From a virus: 38,012 bases of DNA. Within the stretch, counting starts at the first letter, position 1. Every line of letters starts with the position of its first letter. The position numbers were made by a program, and so were the translations under genes. The stretch is from positions 1-38,012 of IMG/VR virus record IMGVR_UViG_3300032229_000682, one strand, 5' to 3'. Under the pieces are notes generated by a model. That model ran no database searches. It saw nothing but the letters and a program-made list of their open reading frames with translations, and was not told where the DNA came from. Below, one piece after another: positions 25,460 to 34,195 of this stretch.

Positions 25460-28400
25460 ATGCCAGAAAGTTATAAATTTTATAAGGAGGAAGTAAGGGA
25501 TTTTATAATTGCAAACATTCCTTTGGACAGCAAGATTTTAGATGTTGGTCCAGGTAAAGGAACATATTCTGACTTATTAAGACAATTTGGTTATCAAATG
25601 GATTGTGTTGAAATTTGGGAACCATATGTTAAGGAATTTAATTTACAAGAAAAATATGACAACGTATTCATTGGAGACATATGTAATTTTGACTTCAGTG
25701 AATATGATTTTTTAATTTTAGGAGATGTACTGGAACATTTATCAGAACTTCAAGCAGTTGATTTGATTGATAGAATACACTCCAAATTCAAAACTTGCTT
25801 AGTTGCAGTTCCTTATTTAATGGAACAAGGTGAATACTTCGGGAATAAATATGAAACCCATCATCAACCTGATTTAACTCCTGAGGTAATGTCGTTAAGA
25901 TACCCCAAGTTAAAAATGATCTATTCAAATAATGAATACGGATATTATTTTACAGATAAAAATCAATCCAAGCCAGATAAAGCGTTTGTTTTATATTGCA
26001 CTGAAAATTATTTGGATGTTGTCACAATGTGTGTCAAATCAATCAGAAGATATAGTGGAATTCCAATTATAGTTTATTTGATTAACTCCAATAAAAAAAT
26101 AAATGTGGAAAACGTGACAGTTGTAAGATGGAATTGTGAAATTGATCAACTAGATAAAAATTCATATCTATCGGTTGGCGGCAATTTTTATATTGATAGG
26201 AAAAATCCAACAATATATAAAATTTTAATACAAAGACCTCTTATAATTAAAGACGCTCTTCAGAAATACGCTCATAATGTTTGCTATGTTGATAGTGATT
26301 CAGTCGCAACACCTTTAGTAGACACAATTTTTTATTACTATGACCGAACATCATTTTTTCCATATTTTGTCGAAGGTGTCTATGAATACCTTACTTATAA
26401 TGGGAGAGGTAAAGGAGGTCCTTTAGGTGGAGAATTATGTGATACGTTGGAACACAATGCTTGTGAACTTTTTGAGGTTGATCAGTCTGTCAGAAAATTA
26501 TATAGACAGACGGGTTACTTCGTTGCTGGACAAAATACTTTGGATTTCCTTGATGAATGGCATTGGATGTGCACACATCCGAAGATTCAACAAAACATCA
26601 GCCATTACGCCCCATATGATGAGGAAACAATCCTGAATGTTTTACTTTGGAAACGCAAAATAGACATCGGGCTTCCATACCTTTATGTCAACGGAACTTT
26701 AGGAACTGTTAAGAAGATGTTCACCGAAGTTGAGTATAAAGGCCCAGATGTTTTAAACTTTTTAGGGGATTGGTTAAGAGCTCCTGCAATCAAAGAACAA
26801 ATCCTATTTTTTCACGGAGAAAAAGATCCCGAAATAATGGAAATGATGATGCATGACATCCAAAAATATTTCTATATAAGAAAATACGAATATATTAAAC
26901 CTGAAAATAATTGGGGAGATATCGTATCAAAACATATTTTGACTCACTTTGCCGAAAAATCTTTAGACGATATGGATGTATTTCATTTCGATCCTGAAAG
27001 ACAAATGATTGAAAAAAATGGGAAAATTTTATCCGTAGGTAGTAACCTTTTATTTACGAAATCGAATGATTATGTGTGGGGGTCAGGGTGTTTAGACCCT
27101 TATAGTATTGGTGAAATACCACAAAAAGTTTATGCGGTTCGAGGTCCTCTAACAAGAAATTGTTTGTTGAAAAATGGGTGGGATGTTCCAAATGTATTTG
27201 GTGACCCCGCATTACTTTTTCCAAAAAAGTATAACCCGAGTTTTGAAAAACGATATAAATATGGAGTTGTTCCCCACTATTCAGATTTCAAATCAGATTC
27301 AAGTTTGAAAACAATTAACCACTTAGAAGATTTGGGGGTGAAAATTGTCAATATTACATCTGGTGTTTATGAGTTTATAGATCAATTATTAGAATGTGAA
27401 TTTATTTTATCCTCCAGTTTACACGGTTTAATTGTATCAGACGCTTATGGTATACCAAATCATTATGTGAATTTGGGTAATAATTTAATCGGAGGAGAAT
27501 TTAAATTTATGGATTATTTTGCTTCGGTGAATCGAGAATTTTATAATGCAACGATAGTTAATCCTGAATTTACATATAAATCATTTTCAGAATTAAATTT
27601 TGAAGTAAGTGATACTTCAATTTCTGAGAATTTATTGATAAACTCACCTTGGAACGACAGTAATAATGAGTTTTTTTCAGACAAGTTTTCCAAAAAACTC
27701 CGAATACTTTATTTGGCCCCACATTTATCGACTGGAGGAATGCCAGCATACCTATTGAAAAGAATCCAATCGTTACAAAAAAATTATCCAGAAATTGAAA
27801 TTTATGTTGTTGAATATTGTTTATACTCCTCGACATATACCGTTCAGCGAGATATTATCAGAAATATTATTCCCGACAATAGATTTTGGACTCTAAATTC
27901 ATTAGGTAATAACAATGACACCGATTCACTGAAATTAATTGACATCATCAAAAAAAATAATATCGATATTGTGCATGTGGATGAAATGTTAGAGGGGTTT
28001 GATTCATTTAACAAAGTTTCGGGAACTGTAATGAAAGCTCTGTATGATAATGATAGAACTTGGAGAATTGTGGAAACTTGTCACAACATTTGGTTCAAAC
28101 CAGAATTAATGAAAAAATATGATCCTGATGGTTATGCGTTTTGTACTCCATTTCATGAACAACAAACATTCAAAAATGTGTCTTCTCCAACTGAGGTAAT
28201 GGAATTTCCGATTGAAAATAAATTCAGAAATAAAGAAGATCAGACAAACGCGCAAATGGAATTGGACTTTGACCCAACAAAAATTCATGTATTGAGTGTT
28301 GGGCTATGGTCACAAGGAAAAAATCAAAAGGAAGCTATCGATATCGCAAGATATTTTCAATCTGAGGGAGTTGAATTCCATTTCGTGGGTAATCAAGCCC

Positions 28401-29869
28401 CAAACTTTGAGGAATATTGGAAACCATTAATGTTGAATTTACCTTCCAATGTTCATATTTGGGGAGAAAGAGGAGACATTGAAACATTTATGAAAGCTTC
28501 AGATGTTTTTATTTTCAATTCAACTTGGGAATGTAATCCATTAGTTGTGAGAGAAGCGGCTTCTTATGGATTAAAAATTATTTGCCGTAATTTACCACAA
28601 TACATGGAAATGTTTGATCCATTCATTGTAAATCTCGAAGAAGATTTGGAAAGAAATGTTCAAATATTACGAGATCTAATAAGTTCAGAAAGAAAATATA
28701 ATGAGACTAAAGGTTCTTTAGAGAAATTTGCAGATACTCATTATATTTTTTATAAAAAAATAATGTCTAATGAAATCAAAAAAAATAATATGATTGATCC
28801 AAATATTTCAATAACCCAATATTTTATTAACCAACCTTTCTTAGAAATCAAAGGAGAAAGTGATAGCGATTTTAGCATCATGTTGTTCGACGAAGAAAAT
28901 TATTGTCATTATCACAATGTCATTAAATCAAATCATTGGATAAAATTAAATAGACAATATTTTACCCGTTGGAGAACAAAAATATTTGAGAATGGAGATT
29001 TGATATATGATAAAACTTTAGACTATAAAGGACTTCGAGTTTTTATAAACTTCGATAGTAAATCTTTGGGTGACAATATTGCTTGGTTACCCTATGTTGA
29101 AAAATTTAGAGAAATTCATCAATGTGACGTTACAGTTTGCACTTATTGGAACAAGTTATTTAAGGATGTTTATCCGAATTTAGAATTTGTGGAACCTGGA
29201 AGTATAGTTCATGGTATATTTGGTCAATATAACCTCGGCTGGTTTTACGACATTAATAAAGAACCAGCTTTGCCGAACACAATTCCATTACAGAAAGCTG
29301 CAACAAACATATTAGGTTTACCATTTGAAGAAATTAGGCCAAGAATTTCATTCACCCCAAAAGATAACCCATATGATACAAAATATATTACAATTGCAAC
29401 CAACTCTACCGCTGGTTGTAAATTTTGGACAAGGGACGGATGGCAAGAACTAATAAATCATTTAACTTCCATCGGATATAAAGTGATCAATGTATCTAAG
29501 GAAGATAATGCATTCAATAATTGCGAAAAGATTTTTGACACATCTATTGAAAATACAATGAATGTTATTCATCATAGTGACTTTTTTATCGGTCTTTCAA
29601 GCGGATTGTCTTGGTTATCTTGGGCACTAGGAAAACACGTAGTCATGATTAGTAACTTCACAGAAAAAGATCATGAGTTTACTTCAAACTGCACAAGAAT
29701 TACAAATCCTAACGTATGTAATAGTTGTTGGAATAACGCTGATTTCACGTTCGATAAAGGCGATTGGAACTGGTGCCCTCTACACAAAGGGACTTCAAGG
29801 CAATTCGAGTGTCACACTTCCATCACATCAGAAATGGTAATAAATCAAATTAAAAATTTACTTGTATGA
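25460..29869 (+). CDS. Five-domain glycosylation enzyme with C-terminal TibC-type O-heptosyltransferase
   Basis: A 1469-residue fusion from the ATG at 25460. Domain 1 (about 1-165) is a class I methyltransferase with DVGPGKG at 28-34 and GDVLEHL. Domain 2 (about 170-460) is a GT-A-like transferase with a DSD metal motif at 278-280. Domain 3 (about 474-690) matches polysaccharide pyruvyltransferase (PF04230): NNWGD, VRGPLTR, FGDPALL, SSLHG. Domain 4 (about 747-1085) is a GT4-type transferase with LAPHLSTGGMPAY, SVGLWSQGK and CNPLVVREAASYG. Domain 5 (about 1115-1469) is a complete autotransporter O-heptosyltransferase (BAHT/TibC) with a beta-barrel, SLGDNIAWLPYVE, YNLGWF and HKGTSRQFEC. Cysteines 1420, 1423, 1439 and 1451 have the TibC iron-finger spacing. 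The stop overlaps the next start as ATGA. Confidence 0.88.
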   Translation: MPESYKFYKEEVRDFIIANIPLDSKILDVGPGKGTYSDLLRQFGYQMDCVEIWEPYVKEFNLQEKYDNVFIGDICNFDFSEYDFLILGDVLEHLSELQAVDLIDRIHSKFKTCLVAVPYLMEQGEYFGNKYETHHQPDLTPEVMSLRYPKLKMIYSNNEYGYYFTDKNQSKPDKAFVLYCTENYLDVVTMCVKSIRRYSGIPIIVYLINSNKKINVENVTVVRWNCEIDQLDKNSYLSVGGNFYIDRKNPTIYKILIQRPLIIKDALQKYAHNVCYVDSDSVATPLVDTIFYYYDRTSFFPYFVEGVYEYLTYNGRGKGGPLGGELCDTLEHNACELFEVDQSVRKLYRQTGYFVAGQNTLDFLDEWHWMCTHPKIQQNISHYAPYDEETILNVLLWKRKIDIGLPYLYVNGTLGTVKKMFTEVEYKGPDVLNFLGDWLRAPAIKEQILFFHGEKDPEIMEMMMHDIQKYFYIRKYEYIKPENNWGDIVSKHILTHFAEKSLDDMDVFHFDPERQMIEKNGKILSVGSNLLFTKSNDYVWGSGCLDPYSIGEIPQKVYAVRGPLTRNCLLKNGWDVPNVFGDPALLFPKKYNPSFEKRYKYGVVPHYSDFKSDSSLKTINHLEDLGVKIVNITSGVYEFIDQLLECEFILSSSLHGLIVSDAYGIPNHYVNLGNNLIGGEFKFMDYFASVNREFYNATIVNPEFTYKSFSELNFEVSDTSISENLLINSPWNDSNNEFFSDKFSKKLRILYLAPHLSTGGMPAYLLKRIQSLQKNYPEIEIYVVEYCLYSSTYTVQRDIIRNIIPDNRFWTLNSLGNNNDTDSLKLIDIIKKNNIDIVHVDEMLEGFDSFNKVSGTVMKALYDNDRTWRIVETCHNIWFKPELMKKYDPDGYAFCTPFHEQQTFKNVSSPTEVMEFPIENKFRNKEDQTNAQMELDFDPTKIHVLSVGLWSQGKNQKEAIDIARYFQSEGVEFHFVGNQAPNFEEYWKPLMLNLPSNVHIWGERGDIETFMKASDVFIFNSTWECNPLVVREAASYGLKIICRNLPQYMEMFDPFIVNLEEDLERNVQILRDLISSERKYNETKGSLEKFADTHYIFYKKIMSNEIKKNNMIDPNISITQYFINQPFLEIKGESDSDFSIMLFDEENYCHYHNVIKSNHWIKLNRQYFTRWRTKIFENGDLIYDKTLDYKGLRVFINFDSKSLGDNIAWLPYVEKFREIHQCDVTVCTYWNKLFKDVYPNLEFVEPGSIVHGIFGQYNLGWFYDINKEPALPNTIPLQKAATNILGLPFEEIRPRISFTPKDNPYDTKYITIATNSTAGCKFWTRDGWQELINHLTSIGYKVINVSKEDNAFNNCEKIFDTSIENTMNVIHHSDFFIGLSSGLSWLSWALGKHVVMISNFTEKDHEFTSNCTRITNPNVCNSCWNNADFTFDKGDWNWCPLHKGTSRQFECHTSITSEMVINQIKNLLV

Positions 29870-30540
29870 ATTTAGAAAATTTTATATGGGAACCTAAATG
29901 TTACAATGGGTTTCAAGAAACCGTAACTAAAGAAATTTTTCAAGATAAAATCTACGAAAGATTTTTCGAAGTCGAAGAAGGTGATATCGTTTTCGATATA
30001 GGAGCTAGTTTGGGCCCATTTACTTTTTCGATTTTAGATCGAAATCCAAAACATGTTTTTTGTTTTGAGCCAAGTTTTGAAGAATTCAAGACATTGGTAA
30101 TGAATACAAGACATGGAAACGTCACACATATAAACAAAGGGATATCTGATAAAATCGGCAAATTTGATTTTAAATTTGTATTTGAAAATACAAACAATGA
30201 TGTCTTATATTCAACAACTTTCCAAAAAGTTATTGAAGATTATAATATACAAAAAATCGACTTTTTGAAAACTGATTGTGAAACAGGTGAATACGACATA
30301 TTCACAGTCGAAAATTTATTTTGGATAAAAAATAATGTGAAAAAAATAGTTGGGGAATGGCATTTAGGCGAACCTTGGATGAAATCCAAATTCACTGTTT
30401 TCAGGGATTTATATTTACGAGTTTTCCCTAATTTCAAAATTATTTCATTCGATGGAGTTGATATTACTAATCAAATTTGGGATGAAAACTTCATACCATA
30501 CTATCGAGAAATTATGATTTATATTGACAATAGAAATTAA
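29866..30540 (+). CDS. FkbM-family methyltransferase
   Basis: A 224-residue AdoMet-dependent O-methyltransferase of the FkbM family (PF05050). The AdoMet loop reads VFDIGASLGPFTFSIL near residues 42-57, followed by CFEPSFEEF and the FkbM-typical IDFLKTDCETGEYD near 135-148. Members of this family methylate sugar hydroxyls in glycans and secondary metabolites. Its ATG overlaps the stop of the large glycosylation enzyme, so it is translationally coupled to it. The likely role is capping sugars added by that enzyme; the exact substrate is unknown. Confidence 0.85.
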   Translation: MNLENFIWEPKCYNGFQETVTKEIFQDKIYERFFEVEEGDIVFDIGASLGPFTFSILDRNPKHVFCFEPSFEEFKTLVMNTRHGNVTHINKGISDKIGKFDFKFVFENTNNDVLYSTTFQKVIEDYNIQKIDFLKTDCETGEYDIFTVENLFWIKNNVKKIVGEWHLGEPWMKSKFTVFRDLYLRVFPNFKIISFDGVDITNQIWDENFIPYYREIMIYIDNRN

Positions 30541-30553
30541 ATAAAATTAATTC

Positions 30554-31039
30554 ATGAATCTTAATATGGATAAAATTATTTGGTATGAATTTGATAAATT
30601 TTCCGAATTCCAAATTATTGAAATAAATTCATATAATTTGTCCATTTCCAAAATTGATTATCACAACTATATCTTGTTTTTAGATAAAATACAAATTTCA
30701 ATTGATAAATTCAATTCACAAATCAAATGGGATGGAATGTGGGATATATCGGAAGCAAAAAAAAGATTACACAAAAATGATTCACTATATCTATTATCCA
30801 AGATGAATTTACCAATAGGTCATGTTTGGTATACTGGCGAATATCTTTACAATGCATTTGTATCTAACGAACGTATTCACGGAGAATCCCAATGGTTCAT
30901 TCAACAGACAATGTTAGATAGATATAAATCAGGTCATAATCAGATTGTTCTTTATACCGAAGAATTCAATCATCGCGCCGTCAATTTTTGGGAAAAACTA
31001 GGTTTCAATCGAGTCAAAAAAATAAAAACTTTAGATTAA
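30554..31039 (+). CDS. GNAT-family N-acetyltransferase
   Basis: A 161-residue protein with GNAT features in its C-terminal half: the beta4 segment IGHVWYTGEYLYNAFVSNE, then an acceptor helix WFIQQTMLDRY and the beta5/alpha4 region IVLYTEEFNHRAVNFWEKLGF. The pyrophosphate loop is atypical (RIHGES in place of Q/RxxGxG). An alternative start is Met5. It ends the plus-strand operon and its 3' end overlaps the opposing SGNH gene by nine bases. It may acetylate an amino sugar or a protein; which one cannot be read from sequence. Confidence 0.75.
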   Translation: MNLNMDKIIWYEFDKFSEFQIIEINSYNLSISKIDYHNYILFLDKIQISIDKFNSQIKWDGMWDISEAKKRLHKNDSLYLLSKMNLPIGHVWYTGEYLYNAFVSNERIHGESQWFIQQTMLDRYKSGHNQIVLYTEEFNHRAVNFWEKLGFNRVKKIKTLD

Positions 31040-31840
31040 ACTACCATATTTGGGGATGTAATTTTCAAAATTATCTTTTATATGTTTCAAAAGTAATTTA
31101 GAGTATTTACGATTATGATTTGGTCCTGGATGAACATTATCAGTGCCCATATCTGTAAATTTTCCGTATCCCCCATCAAAACGATTATATTCATCGTATA
31201 TTGAAGGCACCCCCAACCACCCATTCCACAACCAATTACAATTTTTTGTTTGTAAAAAATATTTTATCAGGAGATGATTTTTATACCAATTCATAAAGTC
31301 TTCATTATCATTTTGAATTGAAATCAAATTTTTTTGTAATTCAATACCTTCTTCAGTTTCCTCGGTATACCCCCATTGGCACGTTGCCATAAAAGGGATT
31401 AAACCATTATCATTTGTGTAATATTCCCTCCTATGGGGAGATGTATACATAATAAGAACTAAGTCTGGATTTATTAAATCATAAAAGGATAACAGAGTTC
31501 TACAAATAAAATCGTTACTTCTCCCTCCCATACCAAAATTAATGTTAACACCATTAGGAATCAATCTACTAAATTGATATGACCATGTGTCCTCATAATT
31601 TACTCCAACACCTTCTGTGTTTGAATCACCAACGCACATTATTTTGAATCCTTGGTTTGTTATGGGATTTCCTCGGAATCCTAACTCATTGTATTTGTAA
31701 ATACATAAACCAGATTGATCTGACCCAGATGTACTAAGGGTTTTGTTTTTCCTATTATTTAACTCAGAGTCATATCCCGAAGTTTCAAATCTATTACAAT
31801 CCCAATATTTCAAATTTTCAATTATATTATACTGACCCAA
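31031..31840 (-). CDS. SGNH/GDSL-type hydrolase
   Basis: A 269-residue esterase-like protein. Block I is CVGDSNTEG with nucleophile Ser73. Block II is FGMGGRSND (Gly105/106, Asn109). Block V is DNVHPG with Asp234 and His237. The N-terminal YKYNELGFRGN stretch resembles that found before the GDS motif in many glycan-modifying SGNH enzymes. It may be an O-acetylesterase or transferase acting on glycans of the fibres or on the host surface. It is last in the minus-strand operon, converging on the acetyltransferase gene without a visible terminator. Confidence 0.8.
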   Translation of the reverse strand: MGQYNIIENLKYWDCNRFETSGYDSELNNRKNKTLSTSGSDQSGLCIYKYNELGFRGNPITNQGFKIMCVGDSNTEGVGVNYEDTWSYQFSRLIPNGVNINFGMGGRSNDFICRTLLSFYDLINPDLVLIMYTSPHRREYYTNDNGLIPFMATCQWGYTEETEEGIELQKNLISIQNDNEDFMNWYKNHLLIKYFLQTKNCNWLWNGWLGVPSIYDEYNRFDGGYGKFTDMGTDNVHPGPNHNRKYSKLLLKHIKDNFENYIPKYGSLI

Positions 31841-31852
31841 CTTTGAATAATA

Positions 31853-32677
31853 TTAAATGAAAGTTTTATTTTGGTTGAAATGATTAGTTAAAGGATTCCC
31901 GTCCCAAATTGATTCAAATTTTTTTGGAGTATTATTTTCAACTAATTCAGGACGATACAATTTTAACCAATCAAAAATTTTTTTTGCAATATATTCATAA
32001 CCCTTTTCATTAGGATGGTCACAAACTATTGATTTCATATGAAGATTATCGGAATAATCAGGTAAAATACCATTTTCAAAATTCATGAAATTTGTGGTGT
32101 CATACATGTTTTCAAAAAATCTAAACCTTTTACTAGAAAGAGTGGTATAAAGAAAATTATATTTCTTAAATTTACAATGTTCTTCAAATATTTTGAGATA
32201 AAAAATTTGTTCTAATACTGTATCATATTCGATATTTTTAATAAATTTGACATATTCTTGTCCTAAATCATATGAATCGGTATTGAAAAAATATTTACGT
32301 GTGTATGGAATAATATTTTTTATTGAGGAGTCTCTATAAAACGAAAATCTGCTCGGTTCGGGAAGTAACCAAATTACCAATACATCATATTCATTTATAA
32401 AAGTTTTATTATAATATTTTTCGAACCAAACTTTCAGGTTACCCGAAGTTGAGGACCCACCGAATCCTAAATTAATTAATAAATCATAGTTCAAATGTTT
32501 CTGAAGTATAGACGGCCAAGAATATTTATGAAACCGTTCACGATTCATACTATAAACTTCCGATCCTTTTTTGTGTGTGACCACATCAATCATATCGGAA
32601 GGCAAAGTTTCAGGGTCATAACACCCTACCCCCTCGGTTAATGAACACCCTAACGTTATTAATAATTTTTTTTTCAT
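31853..32677 (-). CDS. Second SGNH-like hydrolase with GCS in place of GDS
   Basis: A 274-residue protein in the SGNH fold. The nucleophile motif reads TLGCSLTEGVG, so Ser12 is present but the usual Asp is Cys. Block II is NLGFGGSSTSGN, block III may be WLLPEPSR, and the end carries CDHPNEKG with a likely catalytic His221. It overlaps the upstream oxygenase gene by four bases and lies 12 bases before the other SGNH gene. The pair may be ancient duplicates, since both have a GxGxG-rich block II, but sequence similarity is modest. Substrate unknown. Confidence 0.7.
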   Translation of the reverse strand: MKKKLLITLGCSLTEGVGCYDPETLPSDMIDVVTHKKGSEVYSMNRERFHKYSWPSILQKHLNYDLLINLGFGGSSTSGNLKVWFEKYYNKTFINEYDVLVIWLLPEPSRFSFYRDSSIKNIIPYTRKYFFNTDSYDLGQEYVKFIKNIEYDTVLEQIFYLKIFEEHCKFKKYNFLYTTLSSKRFRFFENMYDTTNFMNFENGILPDYSDNLHMKSIVCDHPNEKGYEYIAKKIFDWLKLYRPELVENNTPKKFESIWDGNPLTNHFNQNKTFI

Positions 32678-33123
32678 ATAAATTGTCTTGGGATATTGAT
32701 GTTAAGAGGGTTATTTAACATAAATCCAATAAGAGTATATCTATTACCAATACAATTATTAACTTTATGTTTTTCTTCTCCACTAAAATATATCATATCA
32801 CCAATCTTAGGTTTATATTCAATTTTTTCAAAAAAAACTTCTCCTCCTTCAAAATCATCATTTAGAAAAATAATAAAAGACCACGGATTCAAATGTGAAT
32901 GAGGTCTTTCAATTTGGTTTATAGTTTCATTTACCATTTGTACTCTGAACTTTTTGAAAGAAAATGTGTCAAACTTATTGACATTTAGATTCTTACCCAT
33001 CAAATCTACAAAATAAAATTTATAAACATCATCACCAATGTAGTCCATTTTTTCCTCATTAAACATTTCAAGGAAATATTTAACTTCTTCATTTGTTAGA
33101 AAAGATGGAATATACTTTACCAT
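32674..33123 (-). CDS. 2OG-Fe(II) oxygenase-like protein, HxH variant
   Basis: A 149-residue protein from the ATG at 33123 (a TTG two codons upstream is less likely). The fold signature is clear: PHSHLNPWSFIIFLNDDF, EGGEVFF, YKPKIGDMIYF, then KHKVNN and GNRYTL. Ligand candidates are His75 and His77, the distal His119, and Arg128 for 2-oxoglutarate. The usual HxD aspartate is replaced by His. Prolyl 4-hydroxylases share this fold. It is one of four such genes in a row and starts two bases past the stop of the next one. It may hydroxylate proline or another residue in fibre proteins. Confidence 0.75.
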   Translation of the reverse strand: MVKYIPSFLTNEEVKYFLEMFNEEKMDYIGDDVYKFYFVDLMGKNLNVNKFDTFSFKKFRVQMVNETINQIERPHSHLNPWSFIIFLNDDFEGGEVFFEKIEYKPKIGDMIYFSGEEKHKVNNCIGNRYTLIGFMLNNPLNINIPRQFI

Positions 33124-33125
33124 TA

Positions 33126-33653
33126 TCAAAATAATTTTAGTTCTACCCCCAATTCTTTATACGTTATAAAGTATACAAAAGAATATCTTACACCTTTTGT
33201 GATTTCAGTAACTTCATGAATGACCTCGGAATCCATTTTATATAAATTCCCGACCTCAACCGCCAACTCTCCATCAGGATCATAGGTAATAAGTCTACCA
33301 CCCTCAAAATCATCATTTAATTTTGCTCCAACAACAAGAGCCCAATCGTTTTGTCTTTCTTTATCTACATGTTTGGTAAATTTACCTCCAGTAAAAAATT
33401 CATGGGCATAAAAATAATTACCTTCTTTAATTTTATTATTCGGATAATCATCCATCAAAAATTCTGAAATCAAATCAAAAAACCATTGTGTAGATTCTTC
33501 TCGTTTAACTTCACAAATGTTATAATCCAATCTTGATTTATGTAATCCCGCAGGTGAACATACATCTGGACAATATCTGACGTTAGATTTACCAAAATAC
33601 GAAATCCATGATATGATTTCACCGCATTGTTCATTTGTCAATTTCATATTCAT
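33126..33653 (-). CDS. 2OG-Fe(II) oxygenase (prolyl hydroxylase-like)
   Basis: A 175-residue dioxygenase with the full ligand set: His95-Val-Asp97 in FTKHVDKE, His146 in SEVIHEV and Arg156 in KGVRYSFV. The core NDDFEGGRLITY and AVEVGNLYKM is typical of P4H-type enzymes. It should couple decarboxylation of 2-oxoglutarate to hydroxylation of a substrate. Start ATG at 33653 overlaps the stop of the upstream oxygenase gene by one base. Given Pro/Thr-rich fibres nearby, protein-bound proline is a plausible substrate, but that is inference. Confidence 0.85.
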   Translation of the reverse strand: MNMKLTNEQCGEIISWISYFGKSNVRYCPDVCSPAGLHKSRLDYNICEVKREESTQWFFDLISEFLMDDYPNNKIKEGNYFYAHEFFTGGKFTKHVDKERQNDWALVVGAKLNDDFEGGRLITYDPDGELAVEVGNLYKMDSEVIHEVTEITKGVRYSFVYFITYKELGVELKLF

Positions 33654-34195
33654 TATATTATTTCTTGTGGTAACATTAAATCACTTTTTTTAGCCCAAAA
33701 TACCATAGAGTATCTAACTCCTTCCGTCACTTCACTAACCCAATGTGGTAATTTTGAATCAAAACTAACGCAATTTCCACGGGAAGAGTTAGCGAGATAG
33801 TTTTCAAACATTAAGTCTCCACCAATATAAGATCCAATATCAGACAACTGGAAAATATATGATCGATATCGTTCTCCTCTTTCCTTATCTCCAGAATCAT
33901 AATTAAGAATGTTATTATCCCTGTGGACAGGAAAAGAATCACCAACAACATATTTCCTAACTAATAGGTTATGGACTTGCTCTTCATTTGAGAATATAAA
34001 AGGTTTGAGGTTTAATTCAGGAAAAATTGAAAAAAACTCTTCGGGAATATCTTCATGAGATACTAACCCCTCCTGTCCGCATCTTCCATATCTTTTTCCC
34101 CGTTCGATAACATCTAAAACTCCACTTTCAAAATATTGAATAAAGTAGTCACATAAACTCGGGCTCAACAAGATTTTTTCTTCAATTAATTTCAT
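33653..34195 (-). CDS. 2OG-Fe(II) oxygenase (prolyl hydroxylase-like)
   Basis: A 180-residue dioxygenase. The iron ligands are His91-Arg-Asp93 in FPVHRDNN and His151 in KLPHWVSEV; Arg161 in EGVRYSMVFW should bind 2-oxoglutarate. The double-stranded beta-helix strands YIFQLSD and IGGDLMFEN lie between. It resembles the 175-residue neighbour (both have xVTEGVRYS-like ends), so the two are likely paralogues from duplication. It overlaps the upstream oxygenase gene by four bases. Confidence 0.85.
   Translation of the reverse strand: MKLIEEKILLSPSLCDYFIQYFESGVLDVIERGKRYGRCGQEGLVSHEDIPEEFFSIFPELNLKPFIFSNEEQVHNLLVRKYVVGDSFPVHRDNNILNYDSGDKERGERYRSYIFQLSDIGSYIGGDLMFENYLANSSRGNCVSFDSKLPHWVSEVTEGVRYSMVFWAKKSDLMLPQEII

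Noticed and set aside
30980-31060. Expected bidirectional terminator where the two operons converge
   Set aside because: The genes overlap by nine bases and I found no stem followed by a T-tract.
33124-33129. TTG start for the first oxygenase
   Set aside because: The ATG at 33123 follows the neighbouring stop by two bases and gives a normal N-terminus.
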